Assembly (NCBI RefSeq): GCF_910589235.1
Contig: NC_060960.1
Coordinates: 7,409,339-7,473,338, forward strand
DNA length: 64,000 bases
From: Vespa crabro
Lineage: Eukaryota; Arthropoda; Insecta; Hymenoptera; Vespidae
Direction of reading: 5' to 3'
Below the pieces are notes generated by a model. It worked only from the letters and a program-made list of their open reading frames with translations, was not told the origin of the DNA and made no database searches. The position numbers and the translations under genes are program-made. Shown piece after piece: positions 63,652 to 64,000 of this stretch (the stretch's first letter is position 1; the number at the start of each line of letters is the position of its first letter).

Positions 63652-63711
63652 TGAATGAATGAATGAATGAATGAATGAATGAATGAATGAATGAATGAAT
63701 GAATGAATGAA
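63652..63711. repeat. (GAAT)n array just upstream of the homeobox acceptor
   Basis: Fifteen perfect tetranucleotide units, ending 112 bases before the acceptor at 63823. Confidence 0.95.
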
Positions 63712-63768
63712 GTCCATACGTAATTTATTTTCTTTTTTCGTATTGACCCTAATTCCCAGACTCTTTAA

Positions 63769-64000
<232 letters not shown>

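Overview
This window is insect Hox-cluster DNA, almost certainly hymenopteran. The only protein-coding gene I can support is Antennapedia (Antp) on the + strand. Its first coding exon is at 52717-53557 and carries the SYFANSY-type N-terminus, MPYPRFPPY, the VYASCKLQAA block and the YPWM motif. The homeobox exon begins at 63824 and runs off the right edge after 58 of 60 homeodomain residues. The two exons join in phase across a 10,266-bp intron to give a short linker, YPWM-RSQFE-homeodomain. The hymenopteran assignment rests on the overall protein (long polyQ/His-rich middle, ...SANLPSPLYPWM...), on AT-rich but CpG-tolerant DNA, and on heavy (GA)n/(CT)n microsatellite content. Genus cannot be decided from this.

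Layout. 1-51924 is noncoding. It is either the Ubx-side flank of Antp or, from some point onward, the long introns and noncoding leader exons that Antp genes are known for. 51924/51925 is a strong 3' splice acceptor, followed by a 792-nt leader (51925-52716) with several short upstream ORFs, then the coding exon, the long intron and the homeobox exon. In the upstream half I see four possible promoter or leader-exon regions: about 12540-13285, 16950-18630 (GC-rich, two tandem splice donors), about 25680-26216, and about 31540-31960 (ending in a good donor). There is also a 68-bp candidate mini-exon at 15166-15233 whose first bases rebuild a 5' splice site, the hallmark of recursive splicing.

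The remaining DNA is single-copy sequence broken by very frequent simple repeats: (GA)n, (CT)n, (AT)n, TTC, TAA and hexanucleotide arrays, plus poly-T and poly-A. I recognised no transposon, tRNA, rRNA or CRISPR array, and no second protein gene. Nearly all long reading frames are translations of microsatellites. Between the repeats lie GC-richer blocks with homeodomain, posterior-Hox/Cdx, E2F, NK-2 or PHO-like motifs. These are reasonable candidates for Antp enhancers, Polycomb response elements or conserved noncoding elements, but that is inference without an alignment.

The best leads are: the recursive-splice mini-exon (15166-15233); a 43-codon upstream ORF that appears only if the 31960 donor is spliced to the 51925 acceptor; the uORF-rich leader; a cluster of posterior-Hox-type sites (46977-47079); a paired PHO-type and repeated-17-mer element (48120-48310); a convergent E2F-site inverted repeat (1622-1676); and a nested intronic inverted repeat (57051-57137).
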